A stretch of 64,000 nucleotides of DNA from Acidianus brierleyi (GTDB lineage: Archaea > Thermoproteota > Thermoprotei_A > Sulfolobales > Sulfolobaceae): contig NZ_CP029289.2 in NCBI RefSeq assembly GCF_003201835.2, forward strand, positions 2,116,501-2,180,500, written 5' to 3'. Every line of letters starts with the position of its first letter. Within the stretch, counting starts at the first letter, position 1. Below the pieces are notes generated by a model, which saw nothing but the letters and a program-made list of their open reading frames with translations, made no database searches and had not been told where the DNA came from. Below are positions 26,311 through 34,315 of this stretch, in pieces. The position numbers were made by a program, and so were the translations under genes.

Positions 26311-26874
26311 TTAGTTATATATACAGAACGCTTCATCATTGTACACATTTCCTAGAATGTTATGTGCCCATGGAGGAGTTTCTGGAGTGTTTATGGATTC
26401 TGCAACACCATAATCATACTGATATACTAGTTCATGGTTATCTGGTACAGACTGATGAATATACCATCCTACACAATCTCCACTATTAACACCAACGAAT
26501 TTTATACAATCTACTTCTGCATAATACATTTGTGCTCCAAGCAGGCGAGCTTCACTTATCTTAGGATTTCCACTTATGTCTCCTTTCTCTCCAGTTATCT
26601 TAAAAACTGGCATTGTAACACCATTTAAGGAATAATTAGTTAGTACATCAAAGTGAATAGTAGTCAATCCAAATCCATCACAACCAAAATATTCTTGTCC
26701 TAATCCATTATTTGCTCCTCCTATAGAAACGGTATTACTATTCCATGCAAAATACGGATTGTATCCTACTGCCATTACAGGAATTGATGGTATGAAAAAT
26801 ACTAATACCATAAGTACTATTATTGTTGACAATATTATAATTCTTATATTATTTTTAACGATATTCAGATTCAT
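26311..26874 (-). CDS. Exported Cys-containing protein encoded with ABC transporter
   Basis: A 187-residue protein with a strongly hydrophobic N-terminal segment (residues about 12-36, IIILSTIIVLMVLVFFIPSI) that is either a signal peptide or an anchor. The rest is hydrophilic and carries four cysteines (in FGCDGFG near 64, VDCIKFV near 124, SGDCVGW near 133 and DEAFCIYN at the C-terminus) and several Gly/Asn-rich turns. It is the first gene of a unit with an ABC permease and ATPase. No family is recognised. It may be a secreted peptide or toxin precursor exported by the transporter, or a substrate-capturing subunit. The promoter probably lies in 26875-26960, where AT-rich TATATATA runs occur. 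Confidence 0.75.
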   Translation of the reverse strand: MNLNIVKNNIRIIILSTIIVLMVLVFFIPSIPVMAVGYNPYFAWNSNTVSIGGANNGLGQEYFGCDGFGLTTIHFDVLTNYSLNGVTMPVFKITGEKGDISGNPKISEARLLGAQMYYAEVDCIKFVGVNSGDCVGWYIHQSVPDNHELVYQYDYGVAESINTPETPPWAHNILGNVYNDEAFCIYN

Positions 26875-27068
26875 ACTCTCTAAAACATTTTCTTCAACCC
26901 AATATATATATAGGTTTAAATAAAATATTATTGTTAAAACTATTAACTAACGAAATAAAAGATTTTCAACTATATCGTAATTATAAGAAAAAACAGTTTA
27001 ATATATCTATTTTATTTTTGGCGGTATTAGATAGTTCCATAAGTATTTGAAAAGATTAACGTTATTTT

Positions 27069-27800
27069 ATGTCAAACAATTCTATTATTTATATGGATAT
27101 AGCAGAACTTTGTGGACGAGTAAAATCTATAGGATATTTTGGTTCTTATACTCGGGAGGATTACATTGAAGGAGTTTCAGACATTAATGTGTTTGCAATA
27201 ACTGAAGATAAATCATTACTTATAGAATTAGCTAGTAACGATTTCTCTCCTGTAGTTCTGAGCGAGAACGATTTACAAAAAATATGTTCAGAAGGTGAGC
27301 CATTATGCTACTATATAATCTTTGATTCTAAAGTAGTATGTGGGAGTATTAATGCTACTTTCATTAAGACACAAAAAACTTGTGAAAGATTAAAGAAACA
27401 AATAGTCTCTTTTCTTCAGATGAGTATTGAAGGATTCTTTAGAGGCGATCAGATTAGTTCTCTTTCAAACGCATACAAGAGTTTTAGGTCATTAATTCAG
27501 TGGAAATATTGTTTAACTCACGATATGATCCCATTAAGTAACAAAGATCTTGATAATGCATGTAAAGAGTTAAATATGCAATGTGCAACTTTCGACGACA
27601 TTGTAAATTTAAGGAAAGTGAGAATGCCTATTACGTTGTGGAGTTTAAATAAAATATACAAGGAAATTAACTCACAGATACATATACCTTTTCCTTCTCC
27701 CATTAAAATAAACGAATTAACTAAGGGTAAATTAAGTAAAATTCTGTTAAATGATAAAGTATATCTTATTACGAATGAAGGGGATAGAATAGAAGTATAG
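27069..27800 (+). CDS. Nucleotidyltransferase-like protein with altered catalytic motif
   Basis: The 243-residue protein has an N-terminal nucleotidyltransferase-like domain: GYFGSYTREDYIEGVSDINV near 23-42 corresponds to the GSxARG...SDIDL signature, but the second metal-binding Asp is Asn (DIN instead of DID). This suggests weak or no catalysis. A helical C-terminal half (about 95-180) resembles the HEPN/nucleotidyltransferase substrate-binding helices (LKKQIVSFLQMSIEGFF). It stands alone with its own promoter in the 194-base upstream gap. Its function is unknown; a regulatory or pseudo-enzyme role is one possibility. Confidence 0.7.
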   Translation: MSNNSIIYMDIAELCGRVKSIGYFGSYTREDYIEGVSDINVFAITEDKSLLIELASNDFSPVVLSENDLQKICSEGEPLCYYIIFDSKVVCGSINATFIKTQKTCERLKKQIVSFLQMSIEGFFRGDQISSLSNAYKSFRSLIQWKYCLTHDMIPLSNKDLDNACKELNMQCATFDDIVNLRKVRMPITLWSLNKIYKEINSQIHIPFPSPIKINELTKGKLSKILLNDKVYLITNEGDRIEV

Positions 27801-27879
27801 TTTTTATACTAAACAAATACGTTATACAAAAAACATTGATTGAAGAAAGATTTATTACTATTATAGAGAATTTTCAATT

Positions 27880-28347
27880 ATGTCCACAGAAGAAGTAAAT
27901 AGAGATATGGAAAGAGCTGAGGAATATGAACAATTAACGCCTAGAACTACTGCACTTGGAGGAAATAAATTCGAGATTTCTACAGGTTTAATAATAGCAG
28001 CTAGATATGCGGATAAATTGAGAAGAGTTTCTTTAGTGTCGCTAAGTAAAATGGTACCAAAGGATATTATTATAAGAGATGTTTCAGAGCTTAATAAGAA
28101 ACTTTACGATGAGATAATAAACAGAAAAATAGATAAGCTTAGCGTTATACGAATTACAGTAACTGCTCATTATGATGCTGATAAGAAGAAAATATTTTTT
28201 GATGATGTAAAAATTCAGAGATACTATACTGAAGATGAGTGTAAAAGGCAATATGAAGAAATTGCTAAAGAAAACGAAAAATTGAAATCCGAAATTTCTA
28301 CAATAAGACAAAAGTTACAAGAGCTTTTAGCCGTAAATAACTTTTAA
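27880..28347 (+). CDS. Conserved crenarchaeal protein, DUF2258-like
   Basis: A 155-residue soluble protein resembling the crenarchaeal family I recall as DUF2258. The segment KFEISTGLIIAARYADKLRR (residues 30-49) and the following beta-strand SVIRITVTAHYDADKKKIFF are its recognisable core. The C-terminal 40 residues (AKENEKLKSEISTIRQKLQE) are a coiled coil. The fold and ligand are unknown; family members have been suggested to bind nucleic acid, which I cannot verify. The protease gene starts 12 bases after the stop, so the two are probably co-transcribed. Confidence 0.72.
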   Translation: MSTEEVNRDMERAEEYEQLTPRTTALGGNKFEISTGLIIAARYADKLRRVSLVSLSKMVPKDIIIRDVSELNKKLYDEIINRKIDKLSVIRITVTAHYDADKKKIFFDDVKIQRYYTEDECKRQYEEIAKENEKLKSEISTIRQKLQELLAVNNF

Positions 28348-28359
28348 CTTTGAGGATTA

Positions 28360-29289
28360 ATGAGTGTTGAATCAGAACTAAAGTTAAAAATTTTTGTTTC
28401 AATTATTTTAACTATAATTTCTGAAATAGTAATAATTTCACTTATTGTAAGCATCTTAAGGTTGCCCTTATTTTTGATAGGTGTTTTCTTAGGTTTATTA
28501 TGGTTAATACAATGGTTAATATCACCATATCTTGTAGCAAGGGATGCGTACGAGGTTACTCCTATAGATCCTTATTATAGTTGGGTTTATTCTATTGTTA
28601 AAAATGTATCGAGAAAAAGTAATATTAAAACACCTAGAATATTTATAGTAAATGAGCCTTTCCCTAATGCTTTTGCTTATGGAAATTATGTATCTGGAAA
28701 AAGAATAGGAATAACCAAGCCATTACTTTCCATATTAACTCCTGAAGAATTAGAAGCAGTTATAGGTCATGAAATAGGTCATATAAAGCATGCAGATGTT
28801 GAAATAGGTATGGCTATAGGTTTAGTTCCTTCAATAATCGGCTATCTAGGAATGCTTTTAATCAATACAGGTCTAATTTTCTTCCTTTTTATAGAGGATA
28901 TTTCCGATATTATTTTTGCAATTATATTAATTTCGTTAGGATCCTTAATGTTAGCTATAACATTTTTTATTCAAATATTCGTCCTGTGGTTTAATAGATT
29001 GAGAGAGTCATATGCCGATATGTATTCTGTAAAAATCTTAGGGAAAAGGGCATATTATCTTGCTACCGCACTTGCCAAAATAGAAATATATATGAAAAAT
29101 ATTAGAATAGATCCATTTACTGGAATTATTGTAACTGCAACACCAGTTAAAGTTACGTCAAATGATCCAAATCTCCTTTTGGAAGAATGGTTACATAAAA
29201 AAATCTCACCTTTTTCTGATATATTTGATACTCATCCTCATCCAGCTAAAAGAGTTAAAATGATATTTGAGCTATTATCCCTTTACTAA
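28360..29289 (+). CDS. htpX: HtpX-like M48 membrane metalloprotease
   Basis: This 309-residue protein is an M48 zinc protease of the HtpX type, which degrades misfolded membrane proteins. Two membrane segments occupy residues about 10-60. The zinc motif HEIGH is at 137-141 (VIGHEIGHIKH), and the third ligand glutamate is in RESYADMYSVKILG near 213. Another two hydrophobic segments (about 150-172 and 185-212) lie between motif and ligand. A TPRIFIVNEPFPNAFAYG stretch before the motif is typical. Its end overlaps the convergent membrane-protein gene by 15 bases. It follows the DUF2258-like gene after 12 bases, likely in one operon. Confidence 0.92.
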   Translation: MSVESELKLKIFVSIILTIISEIVIISLIVSILRLPLFLIGVFLGLLWLIQWLISPYLVARDAYEVTPIDPYYSWVYSIVKNVSRKSNIKTPRIFIVNEPFPNAFAYGNYVSGKRIGITKPLLSILTPEELEAVIGHEIGHIKHADVEIGMAIGLVPSIIGYLGMLLINTGLIFFLFIEDISDIIFAIILISLGSLMLAITFFIQIFVLWFNRLRESYADMYSVKILGKRAYYLATALAKIEIYMKNIRIDPFTGIIVTATPVKVTSNDPNLLLEEWLHKKISPFSDIFDTHPHPAKRVKMIFELLSLY

Positions 29290-29595
29290 GCCTATTACGA
29301 AACCAATTATGAAGGCTATAGAATTATACGGTAATAAAGAAACATATTTAGAAGCATAATCTTCTGCTTTGGTAGCATATACTCCTAAATCCATTAATCC
29401 GTGTTGAATACTAGATGGCGATATAGCTCCTATTGCAACTAGTATTATAATTATAGCAAGAATAACTATCCCTACTTTAACTATGTTTTTTACTAAATAA
29501 CCTACTAATAACCCTAAAACGAAAGCTACTATTAGTGAAACTACGTCGCTAGTAGTTATTGAAGATAGCCCAACACTACTTACCATAATGTTCAT
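29275..29595 (-). CDS. Small membrane protein, possibly FUN14-like
   Basis: A 106-residue protein with two or three membrane segments: about 18-38 (VVSLIVAFVLGLLVGYLV), 40-60 and a C-terminal one near 88-104. The GLLVGYLVKNIVKVG glycine-zipper segment resembles the FUN14 family of small archaeal membrane proteins, but the match is weak. A charged middle segment (TKAEDYASKYVS) would be external or cytoplasmic. It overlaps the protease gene end by 15 bases, tail to tail. Its function is unknown. Confidence 0.68.
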   Translation of the reverse strand: MNIMVSSVGLSSITTSDVVSLIVAFVLGLLVGYLVKNIVKVGIVILAIIIILVAIGAISPSSIQHGLMDLGVYATKAEDYASKYVSLLPYNSIAFIIGFVIGLVKG

Positions 29596-29650
29596 ATTGA
29601 TAATATATAATTCTAGACAACCTTATAAGTTTACTTGAGAGGGTAAATTT

Positions 29651-30064
29651 ATGAAAGTTCTTAAATATCACCTTAAGGCCAAAATACAAATTAAGGATAA
29701 AGAAGAGACCAAGGAACTTACATTTAGGCATCTCATAAATGTTAGGAAATTTATTAATGGCATGAGTAAAAAGTATGACGTTAAATGCTCTAAATTAAAT
29801 TCTTCTGGAGATGTATATACTACTCAATGCGAAGGAGGAGATTCTACAAAACTATTTTTTGAGGTTAAAAAAGAACGAATAAAGAAACCTAAGGCAGAAA
29901 AGAAAGAGGAAAAGAAGGAAGCTAAAAAGGAAAAGAAAGAGGCTGAAAATAGGGAATATCAAGTAGAAAGCAAACCTGAACCGGCAAGCGAAACTAAGCG
30001 AGATACGGAAATGGCTCAAGAAAAGAAAGAAAAACAAGAAGAAACTAAAAAAGAAAACTCTTAA
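29651..30064 (+). CDS. Small protein with Lys/Glu-rich tail
   Basis: The 137-residue protein has a compact N-terminal domain (residues 1-75, MKVLKYHLKAKIQIKDKEET, with two cysteines in VKCSKL and TTQCEGG) and a highly charged tail (about 78-137) of alternating Lys and Glu runs such as EKKEEKKEAKKEKKEAE. The tail is probably an extended helix or disordered. Such tails occur in nucleic-acid- or ribosome-associated archaeal proteins, but no family is recognised. A GAGAGGGT site lies just upstream of the ATG at 29651. Confidence 0.72.
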   Translation: MKVLKYHLKAKIQIKDKEETKELTFRHLINVRKFINGMSKKYDVKCSKLNSSGDVYTTQCEGGDSTKLFFEVKKERIKKPKAEKKEEKKEAKKEKKEAENREYQVESKPEPASETKRDTEMAQEKKEKQEETKKENS

Positions 30065-30090
30065 CAAAAATCTACTTTTTTATATAAAAT

Positions 30091-30471
30091 TTACGCTGGG
30101 ATAGTCTGTACGTGAGATTGTAAATCTTTCTTTACAGTATCAACCAATTTATTCAAATCTTGTATTAATCTACCGTATAATTCTTCATTATTTACCCAGT
30201 ATACATAGTTAGGTCTTCCTTTTTGCTTTGTTTGATCGACTACTTTGTCTCTATTTATTAATCCTTTGTAGAGTAGATTATTTATTGATTTACTTATTGA
30301 TGCCTTAGTTACGTGTAAAGATCCTGCTAATTCATCAGTATCTAATTTCTTTCCTTTTGTCATGAGTAGATGTAGTACTTCAACGTCGCTCTTTGAAAGT
30401 CCGTACAGAAACGCTATTACCTCATGAATGTCTACTTCTCTACCATCTGGAAATCTTATTCTTTCTGACAT
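30091..30471 (-). CDS. Lrs14-type transcriptional regulator
   Basis: A 126-residue winged-helix regulator of the Lrs14 family, which in Sulfolobales includes biofilm and motility regulators such as AbfR1. The winged helix is seen in SKSDVEVLHLLMTKGKKLD, then VTKASISKSINNLLYKGLI and the wing with KQKGRPNYVYWV. A C-terminal helix (RLIQDLNKLVDTVKKDL) should form an antiparallel coiled coil in the dimer. The ATG at 30471 is preferred to one at 30489 because it gives the family start MSERIRFPDGREV. A perfect 18-base palindrome lies 44 bases upstream and may be its own operator. Confidence 0.9.
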   Translation of the reverse strand: MSERIRFPDGREVDIHEVIAFLYGLSKSDVEVLHLLMTKGKKLDTDELAGSLHVTKASISKSINNLLYKGLINRDKVVDQTKQKGRPNYVYWVNNEELYGRLIQDLNKLVDTVKKDLQSHVQTIPA

Positions 30472-30489
30472 TTTTAATCCTATTAACAT

Positions 30490-30709
30490 AATGTGTTTTT
30501 TAACTTAAAAAAACTATACATTCTAATGTATAAAAAAATATACTTTTATGTACTTTAGCTAAGAAAACATCTTTACTTATTTGTGAACTTATGTATAAAA
30601 GTACATATTTATATAATTGACGTAGAACGGTGTTAAATTAACAGAGTTAAATATTTTCTCCTCTATTATATATATGCGATTTTTTTATCATGAAAAATAA
30701 GTAAAAAGT
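30490..30709. promoter_or_regulatory. Divergent regulatory region with palindromes
   Basis: This 220-base gap separates the Lrs14-type gene (minus) from a small HTH gene (plus). It contains a perfect palindrome TATACATTCTAATGTATA at 30515-30532. A second dyad, ATGTA and TACAT around TAAAAG, lies at 30591-30606, and a similar TACTTTTATGTAC segment lies at 30541-30553. The first palindrome would overlap the promoter of the Lrs14-type gene, so autoregulation is likely. A TATATATATG run near 30670 may be the TATA box of the plus-strand gene. Confidence 0.6.
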
Positions 30710-31024
30710 ATGGAATGGAAAACTTATTGCGAAGAATCATATACGAAGGTAATTCCCTATTTAAGGACCGCTATAATAAAAACTCTAGTTAAGAAAGGGA
30801 TTCCAGTAAAGAAAGCCGTAAAGATTGTAGGAATTTCTACTACTGCCTATGAAAGGCATGTTAACGATAAAAAAGTAAATATGATACTTCAAGATGAGGA
30901 ACTTGGAGATATGATAGAAGGTGTAACAAGTAGATTATCTACAGGAGAAGTTGTAGAAGCTACTAGTTTCTGTATATTATGCTCAAAATCTAGGAAAGTT
31001 TTCGGACTTCAACCTTGTACCTAA
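30710..31024 (+). CDS. Small predicted HTH regulator with Cys cluster
   Basis: The 104-residue protein has a helix-turn-helix-like segment (TLVKKGIPVKKAVKIVGIS, then TTAYERHV) in its first half and a C-terminal cysteine cluster, C92-I-L-C95 and a final C103, in FCILCSKSRKVFGLQPC. This resembles archaeal predicted regulators of the COG2522 kind, where the HTH follows few other features, and the cysteines may bind a metal or sense redox state. It lies divergent from the Lrs14-type gene and 30 bases before an MFS transporter gene, which it might control. Confidence 0.75.
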   Translation: MEWKTYCEESYTKVIPYLRTAIIKTLVKKGIPVKKAVKIVGISTTAYERHVNDKKVNMILQDEELGDMIEGVTSRLSTGEVVEATSFCILCSKSRKVFGLQPCT

Positions 31025-31054
31025 ATTTATTTTATTTTAAGTATTTTATAGTAT

Positions 31055-32170
31055 ATGAAGAATAAGGACATAGTGGCCTTTAGTAGCATTGCTTTCTTTT
31101 TGTCTTACTTTTCTAGATTAGCATGGAGTATACTATCTCCGTTTTCTAGCTTAAAGCCTACTATAGAAGATGATGGAATAATTTTTACCTTATTTTTTAT
31201 AGGTTATGTATCAGTTCAGATACCTGCTGGTATACTTTCTGATAAAATTGGAACTAGGAAAATAATTTTTACCTCTTTATTGGGTATATTTATCTCTTCA
31301 TTAATTTCTGGATTAGCAGTGAATATAATCCAAGAATTTATAGCCAGCTTTATCATGGGCTTATCTGCTGGCTGGATTTATCCAGTTACAATAAAAATGA
31401 TTTCTAATTTTTTTAAAGGAAAGGAGCTTGCGATAGCTATGGGTTACTATAGTTTAGCATGGCCACTGTCTCTGGTTTTAGCTGGAGACGTACTTCCATT
31501 TGTAGGTACTTCAATAGGATGGCGTTGGGGATATTTTATAATATCGATAATATCTATATCTTCAGCATTATATTCATTAAAGATACCTTATGCTACTTCG
31601 CATAAGTCTTCAAGTTTTACTATTATTAGAGACAAAAGTGTTGTAATGATAGCTATAGGCGGATTTCTATTTTTTCTCTCATACTGGAGTATAGCTTTAT
31701 TTCTTTACAAATATTTATTAGAAACAGTTTATAATCCTTATATCTCTGGTGTAATATACTCTCTAACCGCTTTACCAGGAATTTTTTCTACAATAGTTTC
31801 TGGAAAGATTATCAATTTACTAGGAGTCAGAAAGGTATTTATATTATTTATTTCGCCATATGGTATTTTGACTATATCAATATCTTTTGTATATTTTGCA
31901 ATATTTTTAGGAATAATAGCATCTTTTATGGGTCTGATCAGATTTGTAATAACCCCAGCTAATTCTACTGCAGTAGCGCAAATAGGTAAAGAAAATAGCG
32001 GAAGCGTAACAGGATTCGCTAATTTTTTCTGGCAATCGAGCGGAATATTAAGCTCATTCCTCTCAGCTATTATAATTTCGTCATTAGGCTTTAGATTTTT
32101 ATGGATATTTATGGGTTTAATAACACTGTTATCTGTAATATTTTACTCTTTAATAAGGGTTAGCCAGTAA
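31055..32170 (+). CDS. MFS transporter
   Basis: A 371-residue protein with about twelve membrane segments, a typical major facilitator. The loop-2/3 motif is visible as GILSDKIGTRKI near residues 58-69 (the GxLaDrxGrkk signature), and a repeat-like SGKIINLLGVRKV occurs in the second half near 250. The GWIYPVTIKM segment is typical of antiporter-like members. It follows the HTH gene after 30 bases and is probably in the same transcript. The substrate is unknown. Confidence 0.9.
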   Translation: MKNKDIVAFSSIAFFLSYFSRLAWSILSPFSSLKPTIEDDGIIFTLFFIGYVSVQIPAGILSDKIGTRKIIFTSLLGIFISSLISGLAVNIIQEFIASFIMGLSAGWIYPVTIKMISNFFKGKELAIAMGYYSLAWPLSLVLAGDVLPFVGTSIGWRWGYFIISIISISSALYSLKIPYATSHKSSSFTIIRDKSVVMIAIGGFLFFLSYWSIALFLYKYLLETVYNPYISGVIYSLTALPGIFSTIVSGKIINLLGVRKVFILFISPYGILTISISFVYFAIFLGIIASFMGLIRFVITPANSTAVAQIGKENSGSVTGFANFFWQSSGILSSFLSAIIISSLGFRFLWIFMGLITLLSVIFYSLIRVSQ

Positions 32171-32448
32171 CTTTTAAAACAGCCTATGATTTGGGTATAG
32201 TTTTTAATTGGCAAAGGATTAACAACCTTATGTTAAGTTTTAGATACGATTTAAGTTTGAAATTTCTGATAACTTACTTCACTAAACATATACAAAATAC
32301 TATTATATTATAGAATAATTTTCGGCGTATTTTTAACTTATATTGCATATATTATACATTTATATCATATTTCTTCTTCTTCAGTTATTTTTTAATCTAA
32401 CTTATGATTTGGGGAAAAATATTTTTAAATATAAGATAACATTTCCAT

Positions 32449-32835
32449 ATGTCAAGCAGTTTAGGAATTCAAAAAATAGGACTACGATGGAGTGCAATGT
32501 TACTATCGGCATTATGGGCTTGAGTACATCTAGATCTAACATCTGCAGTTTTACCTAATCCTACGGCAACCTTAATCTATAGAATATTTTTCGGATTTAC
32601 AGCGTCTTTAGCTATAGTAGCCGCAGTAGCTTTTATTCAAGGTATTAGATCGTTATATCTACCTGCTGCAATATTCTATGCAATAGATTTAGCGTTACTT
32701 ACAGAGACTAGAACAGCACCAGCGTTATTCGTAGGGAAAGTGCTTCCAGTAAACCCGTATGTAGAGATTTCAATAGCACTCGATGTAATATTACTAGCTC
32801 TATCCCTAGTACTATGGAAATTCGATAGAAAATAG
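32449..32835 (+). pseudogene. Four-helix membrane protein gene interrupted by in-frame TGA
   Basis: From ATG at 32449 the frame encodes a small membrane protein, but codon 25 is TGA (32521-32523). After it the same frame stays open to TAG at 32833, giving 103 more residues with three or four hydrophobic segments (such as FTASLAIVAAVAFIQGI and ISIALDVILLALSLVLW). The break lies in SALWA-stop-VHLDL, where a Gly codon (GGA) changed to TGA would explain it. A TATA-like TTTTTAAATATAAG lies 20-35 bases before the ATG, so the gene once was transcribed. It is a nonsense-mutated gene, a sequencing error, or a recoded one; no recoding signal is visible. Confidence 0.75.
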
Positions 32836-32873
32836 ATAACAAGTTTTTTCTTAAGAAAATCATTTTTTAATAT

Positions 32874-33908
32874 ATGAAGCATGAGTTATATGAGGATGTT
32901 ATAGAAGCCGAAAATTCTTCTCAAGGTTTTGGTATATATAGATATAACAGAGTAATTTCTGTAAATAAATATCTAAATAATGGCAAGTGGATAATAGGGG
33001 AAGGAACAGACGAGAATATACCTTTTGATTGTACAAGTCTCATTAGGGAAGAAGTAAAAGATTGGGAAAAAGTAGAGGATATAATAAGAAGATTTACTAT
33101 AGAAGGTGTTAAGATAACTGTCAAAAGAGTCAAAAGAAGATTACAACACAAAGATAAAATTTGTGAGGAAGATAAAATAGTTAATTATGTTAATTTTAAT
33201 GGAAATCTTTTCGCATTTACTGGGTCTCCTAGAGACATAGGTGCGGTTTTAGACTATTTGAAAATTGAAACTCCTAGATCCCTAACAAGGATATGGAGTA
33301 TAGATAGAACCGCAGTAATTTTAGATCCCGAAGCATCGGCAAAAGTTTTCCACGAGATTTTCTCCTTATTAAAAGGGGATTCTCCCAGAGTTAAAAAGAA
33401 TGAAAAATTATTCTCAGATCTATCTATCTATGATAATCCTGAAAATCCTTTTTCAGTAGGTTTCTATGCTTTTGACGATGAAGGAACAAAAGCCAGGAAA
33501 AAGGAAATAATAGGAGACGGGTATGTTTTAGACTATCTAGGTACTTTAACTACAAAGCTAGGAACTCCTGGTAATGGGAGAGGAATAATACCTAAACCAG
33601 ACTATTTTACTTTGGAAATAAGAAGAGGAGATTGGGGATTTCAAGAAATGATAGAAGATACAAAAAACGGTATTTTAGTTCTTGGAGCTAAATCTACAGA
33701 AATAGTAAAGAACAGCGTGAGACTAGTGCCAAGAGAATCTATTCTAATTGGAAATGGAAGTATTATTCTAAGAGAAATTGCCATTCCTTTCCAAGAGTTT
33801 CTTACTATAGACGGAATATCAAGGGAAACTAAGAATGTTATTATAGACGAGGAGCACGGGGGTATATCTCCATTTATTAGAATTCACGCTAGACCAATAC
33901 TATACTAG
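32874..33908 (+). CDS. TldD/PmbA-family protein with incomplete metal motif
   Basis: The 344-residue protein resembles the TldD/PmbA (TldE) family, whose TldD member is a metalloprotease acting with TldE. The region TAVILDPEASAKVFHEIFSL near 145-164 matches VVLxPxAaaxLxHE, but the second metal histidine of HExxxH is missing (HEIFSLL). Further family segments are YVLDYLGTLTTKLGTPGNGRG near 218-238 and IRRGDWGFQEMIEDTKNGIL. It is shorter than the usual 430-480 residues, with a reduced N-terminal region. It is therefore more likely a TldE-like non-catalytic partner or a diverged member. Its end overlaps the convergent TrmO gene by four bases. Confidence 0.8.
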   Translation: MKHELYEDVIEAENSSQGFGIYRYNRVISVNKYLNNGKWIIGEGTDENIPFDCTSLIREEVKDWEKVEDIIRRFTIEGVKITVKRVKRRLQHKDKICEEDKIVNYVNFNGNLFAFTGSPRDIGAVLDYLKIETPRSLTRIWSIDRTAVILDPEASAKVFHEIFSLLKGDSPRVKKNEKLFSDLSIYDNPENPFSVGFYAFDDEGTKARKKEIIGDGYVLDYLGTLTTKLGTPGNGRGIIPKPDYFTLEIRRGDWGFQEMIEDTKNGILVLGAKSTEIVKNSVRLVPRESILIGNGSIILREIAIPFQEFLTIDGISRETKNVIIDEEHGGISPFIRIHARPILY

Positions 33909-34312
33909 AAATATTTTTGGCATGATCTATACCATGACGGTATTTTTGGATTATTAATAGAATCCCAATCATCATACGGTTTTATATCTAAAACAGGCGT
34001 GCCATTGTATGCATTTATACCTTTAACTGTTAATGTATTTTCTTTTATATTCAATAGTTCCACTACTGAAATTCCAATAGGATTTGGTCTGTTTGGGCTC
34101 CTAGTTGAGAATATACCTATGTTTTTCCCATTACACTCTCTCGTGAGAGATTTGAGCGAAGATAAATGCATATAATATATAATAAATAAATGAGAAAATT
34201 CTTCTAAGCCTCTTAATCCTTCTGAGTAATCTTTATCTATCACTATATTTACGGGCTCATGTCTAGATGCTCCTTCATTTCTTCTCACATAACCTATGGG
34301 TATTAGATTCAA
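33905..34312 (-). CDS. trmO: TrmO-like tRNA m6t6A37 methyltransferase (TsaA/UPF0066)
   Basis: This 135-residue protein belongs to the TsaA/TrmO family, which N6-methylates threonylcarbamoyl-adenosine at position 37 of tRNA-Thr, using SAM. Typical features are the start LIPIGYVRRNEGASRHEPV, LRGLEEFSHLFIIYYMH near 33-49, and the family signature GIFSTRSPNRPNPIGIS near 66-82, followed by DIKPYDD. Members are usually 130-235 residues; this is the short form lacking the C-terminal domain. The XdhC-like gene ends three bases upstream on the same strand, so the two are co-transcribed. Confidence 0.9.
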   Translation of the reverse strand: MNLIPIGYVRRNEGASRHEPVNIVIDKDYSEGLRGLEEFSHLFIIYYMHLSSLKSLTRECNGKNIGIFSTRSPNRPNPIGISVVELLNIKENTLTVKGINAYNGTPVLDIKPYDDWDSINNPKIPSWYRSCQKYF

Positions 34313-34315
34313 TGC

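Noticed and set aside
26311..26874. Assignment of the exported four-cysteine protein as a sulfolobicin
   Set aside because: I cannot recall the sulfolobicin sequences well enough, and context alone does not prove it. It is kept only as a possibility.
29852..30067. Phe/Leu-rich minus-strand frame at the end of the Lys/Glu-rich gene
   Set aside because: Antisense of Lys/Glu repeats gives Phe/Leu repeats; no gene evidence.
32343..32558. 71-codon frame MHILYIYIIFLL... on the plus strand
   Set aside because: It overlaps the start of the TGA-interrupted membrane gene in another frame, has an unlikely composition and no start signal. The other frame explains the sequence better.
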